The notes under the pieces: model-generated | The model's database searches: none | Seen by the model: only the letters and a program-made list of their open reading frames with translations | What the model was told of the DNA's origin: nothing | Position numbers and translations under genes: made by a program | Shown here: in pieces, positions 6,033 through 7,287 of the stretch | Numbering within the stretch: position 1 is the first letter of the stretch | Layout of the letters: every line of letters begins with the position of its first letter | From: Planctomycetaceae bacterium | GTDB lineage: Bacteria > Planctomycetota > Planctomycetia > Planctomycetales > Planctomycetaceae | Direction: 5' to 3' | Length of the DNA stretch: 7,287 nt | NCBI GenBank assembly: GCA_016795125.1 | Contig: JAEUIG010000455.1 | Coordinates: 1 to 7,287, forward strand

Positions 6033-6103
6033 TGGAACTGCCGAAGTGAAGCTCGTCGCGGTCAGCGCCCTTGAGGTCCGCAGACGCGGGAATCAGGTGT
6101 TCG

Positions 6104-6397
6104 ATGGTTGATCGCAAATCCTCGACATCTCGGCACTCGAAGCCGAACGCCGTCTTTCACGCCGAATTCCGTGACGATCTGCGGTACTGGATCGAACAGG
6201 ATCGGAAAGTGGCGACTCGGCTGCTGGAACTTGTCGAGGCGGTGATTCGCGAACCCTTCAGCGGCATCGGCAAGCCGGAGCCGCTCAAGGGCCCGTTGGC
6301 GGGATGCTGGTCCCGACGAATCACCAGAGAGCATCGTCTGGTGTATGTTGTGGATTCCAGCGGCGTGCAATTCCTGCAGGCGCGCTATCACTACTGA
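6104..6397 (+). CDS. yoeB: YoeB/Txe-family toxin (ribosome-dependent mRNA endonuclease)
   Basis: YoeB-type toxins bind the ribosomal A site and cut mRNA, and are held inactive by YefM. From ATG 6104 the product has 97 residues, against 84 for E. coli YoeB. The extra ~13 residues at the N-terminus (MVDRKSSTSRHSK) are not family sequence. From residue 17 on the match is close: FHAEFRDDLRYWIEQD, then GKPEPLKGPLAG (56-67), CWSRRITREHRLVY (68-81) and the terminal RYHY. The residues equivalent to E. coli Glu46, Arg65, His83 and Tyr84 are all present (Glu59, Arg78, His96, Tyr97), so the toxin looks intact. TTG 6071 is an alternative start giving 108 residues. No YefM gene lies upstream; the antitoxin is downstream on the opposite strand. 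No TGTACA operator precedes the toxin, so transcription may come from dcd. Confidence 0.93.
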   Translation: MVDRKSSTSRHSKPNAVFHAEFRDDLRYWIEQDRKVATRLLELVEAVIREPFSGIGKPEPLKGPLAGCWSRRITREHRLVYVVDSSGVQFLQARYHY

Positions 6398-6410
6398 CTT
6401 CGACACGGCG

Positions 6411-6713
6411 CTACTTGCGAACGCCACGTTTTTGCAGGTCGCCGCCAAGTTGCTTTTCCAGCTCCGCAACCGACATCGGCTTTCCCTTGCCGGTCCGCGC
6501 ACGGCGCAGAGCGGTCAGCAGGCGCTCCGCATTCTTCGGAGAACTCAAGAGGTGCGCCGTCTCCTGCAGACTGCGCAATTCGGCGGCCGGAACGAGCGCG
6601 ATATCCTCATGACCGCGCCGTCGAATGACAACAGCCTCGCGGGTCGAAGCGACCTGATCGCAGAACGCCGCCAGATGGGCTCGCGCTTGAGTGTAAGTCG
6701 TTTCCGTCGCCAT
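6411..6713 (-). CDS. yefM: YefM/Phd-family antitoxin
   Basis: YefM antitoxins wrap YoeB with a flexible C-terminus and repress their own promoter with an N-terminal dimer domain. The 100-residue product from ATG 6713 shows TTYTQARAHLAAFCDQV (5-21), the strand EAVVIRRRGHEDIALVP (26-42), ELRSLQETAHLLSSPKNAER (45-64, very close to the LEETAYLLRSPANARR segment of E. coli YefM) and the TGKGKP linker (~74-79), then a charged tail QKRGVRK. ATG 6722 is also in frame, but ATG 6713 has GGGA (6722-6725) 8 nt upstream and puts TTYTQAR at the usual distance. Its TAG (6411-6413) is 13 bp from the toxin's TGA, tail to tail. It is co-directional with and 58 bp downstream of the hydrolase gene, and has its own promoter and operator. 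Confidence 0.92.
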   Translation of the reverse strand: MATETTYTQARAHLAAFCDQVASTREAVVIRRRGHEDIALVPAAELRSLQETAHLLSSPKNAERLLTALRRARTGKGKPMSVAELEKQLGGDLQKRGVRK

Positions 6714-6735
6714 CAACTGCATCCCGAAGCCAATA

Positions 6736-6754
6736 TGTACAGGATTACTGTACG
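6736..6754. promoter_or_regulatory. YefM-type operator, paired TGTAC palindrome
   Basis: GTACAG (6737-6742) and CTGTAC (6748-6753) form a perfect 6-bp inverted repeat with a 5-bp spacer. Each arm carries the TGTAC core of the E. coli YefM site TGTACA (TGTACA at 6736-6741, TGTACG at 6749-6754), with centres 13 bp apart. It overlaps the antitoxin's -10 box, as expected for self-repression. Binding by this YefM is inferred. Confidence 0.7.
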
Positions 6755-6775
6755 TTGTGTCGTTCGCCTGGTCAA
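6747..6775 (-). promoter_or_regulatory. Promoter of the antitoxin gene
   Basis: On the minus strand TTGACC (6770-6775, 5/6) and TACAGT (6747-6752, 4/6) are spaced exactly 17 bp. The predicted start of transcription near 6740 leaves a leader of about 27 nt to ATG 6713. The -35 box contains the hydrolase stop codon (TGA, 6772-6774). Confidence 0.6.
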
Positions 6776-7287
6776 TCCGGCTTCGGAACCCGCCTCTGCA
6801 TCAGCAGCCACTCGTAAAACGCCGGGTCGTCGTAGACGGCCGGCCAGGAGATATGGCCCACACCGGGGAGCACCGTCAGCCTGGGACTGGCGCCCTCTTT
6901 CTTGAGCGCGTCGATCATCTCCAGCGTGCGTCGCAGCGGCACGCCTTCGTCGAGTTCTCCGTGAAACGCCCAGACGGCAACATGCTTGATGTCCTTCGCC
7001 CAATACGTTTCACCGCCGCCGCAGATCGGCGCGAGCGCCGCGAACCGGTCGGGTGCATCGAACGCCAGCCCCCACAGGGCGAAGCCCCCCATGCTCAATC
7101 CGGTGACGCAGATGCGATCCGGATCAACCTTGTACTTCTCGCACACGTCGTCCAGCAGCGCCAGCAGCGTGACCGACTGCCAGCGCTCGTCCTTCGGGCA
7201 TTGCGGCGCGACGATGATCATCGGGAACTGCTTGCCGGCGGCGATCAGCTTCGGGGGGCCGTGAATCTTCAGCTGTTCCAGATCGTC
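6772..7287 (-). CDS. Alpha/beta-hydrolase, dienelactone hydrolase / prolyl oligopeptidase-like esterase (5' end outside window)
   Basis: The frame runs off the right edge; 171 C-terminal residues are visible, beginning DDLEQLKIHGPPKLI, a lead-in I associate with planctomycete phospholipase/carboxylesterase-like proteins of this fold. An apparent start at ATG 7221 is internal. The core is complete: the strand FPMIIVAPQCP (21-31), the nucleophile elbow GLSMGG with Ser65 (visible numbering), the acid in FHGELDEGVP (Asp113) and the base in PGVGHISW (His145), followed by a terminal FYEWLLMQRR helix typical of these enzymes. The substrate cannot be told from sequence. Full-length relatives often have a secretion signal, but that part is not in the window. 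Its stop lies inside the antitoxin -35 box, so read-through from this gene could also produce antitoxin mRNA. Confidence 0.9.
   Translation of the reverse strand, partial: DDLEQLKIHGPPKLIAAGKQFPMIIVAPQCPKDERWQSVTLLALLDDVCEKYKVDPDRICVTGLSMGGFALWGLAFDAPDRFAALAPICGGGETYWAKDIKHVAVWAFHGELDEGVPLRRTLEMIDALKKEGASPRLTVLPGVGHISWPAVYDDPAFYEWLLMQRRVPKPD

Larger units (their letters stand above)
6724..6786. repeat. 8-bp inverted repeat enclosing the antitoxin control region
   Basis: CCGAAGCC (6724-6731) and GGCTTCGG (6779-6786) are perfect inverted copies 47 bp apart. One arm lies in the last codons of the hydrolase gene and the other just ahead of the antitoxin start. Together with the inner operator palindrome they could form a nested stem in a read-through transcript from the hydrolase gene. 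Confidence 0.5.

Noticed and set aside
6071..6103. TTG 6071 as the toxin start
   Set aside because: It would lengthen a protein that is already longer than its family, with no Shine-Dalgarno. ATG 6104 is simpler.
6345..6905. A 186-codon plus-strand frame over the antitoxin and the hydrolase end
   Set aside because: It runs antisense to two recognised genes and through the antitoxin promoter, with no protein family signal.

Overview
The window is about 7.3 kb of GC-rich bacterial chromosome that looks planctomycete. The gatA-gatB order, the Dcd sequence (NPNSYNL, EGRSSIGRLG and SEKYQNN blocks), the small membrane protein with an NTF2-like tail, and three kinds of short intergenic repeat all match what I remember of Planctomycetia genomes. 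This placement is from memory, not from a search. No tRNA, rRNA, CRISPR array or transposase gene was found.

Layout. Positions 1-2523 hold the 3' part of gatA and a complete gatB (tRNA-dependent amidotransferase). GatB carries an unusual Ala/Thr/Gly/Val-rich insert of about 47 residues near its C-terminal YqeY-like domain. A gap of about 250 bp containing a TCTGCGTCA-type tandem repeat leads to an uncharacterised two-helix membrane protein (2778-3347). It converges on a minus-strand pair: a stand-alone Lon substrate-binding-domain protein (3439-4140) preceded by a DUF309 protein (4140-4520). These two overlap as TAATG. A hairpin-forming repeat sits in the convergent gap. Divergent from the pair is nth (endonuclease III, TTG start), whose last ~29 codons are made of two blocks of heptamer repeats. 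dcd (dCTP deaminase) follows on the same strand.

The right end holds an accessory element. A YoeB-type toxin gene (6104-6397, +) faces a YefM-type antitoxin gene (6413/6411-6713, -) tail to tail with only 13 bp between the stop codons. The usual arrangement is an antitoxin-first operon. Both proteins keep their family signatures, including the YoeB catalytic residues. The antitoxin has its own well-formed promoter (TTGACC, 17 bp, TACAGT), and a paired TGTAC palindrome of the YefM-operator type overlaps its -10. The promoter's -35 overlaps the stop codon of a 5'-truncated alpha/beta-hydrolase gene (6772-7287, -).

How the genes relate. GatAB acts in aminoacyl-tRNA maturation, Nth in base-excision repair and Dcd in dUTP/dTTP supply. 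DUF309 and the Lon-N protein are probably translationally coupled, but their job is unknown. The convergent toxin-antitoxin pair, with regulatory DNA only on the antitoxin side, is the most interesting part of the window.
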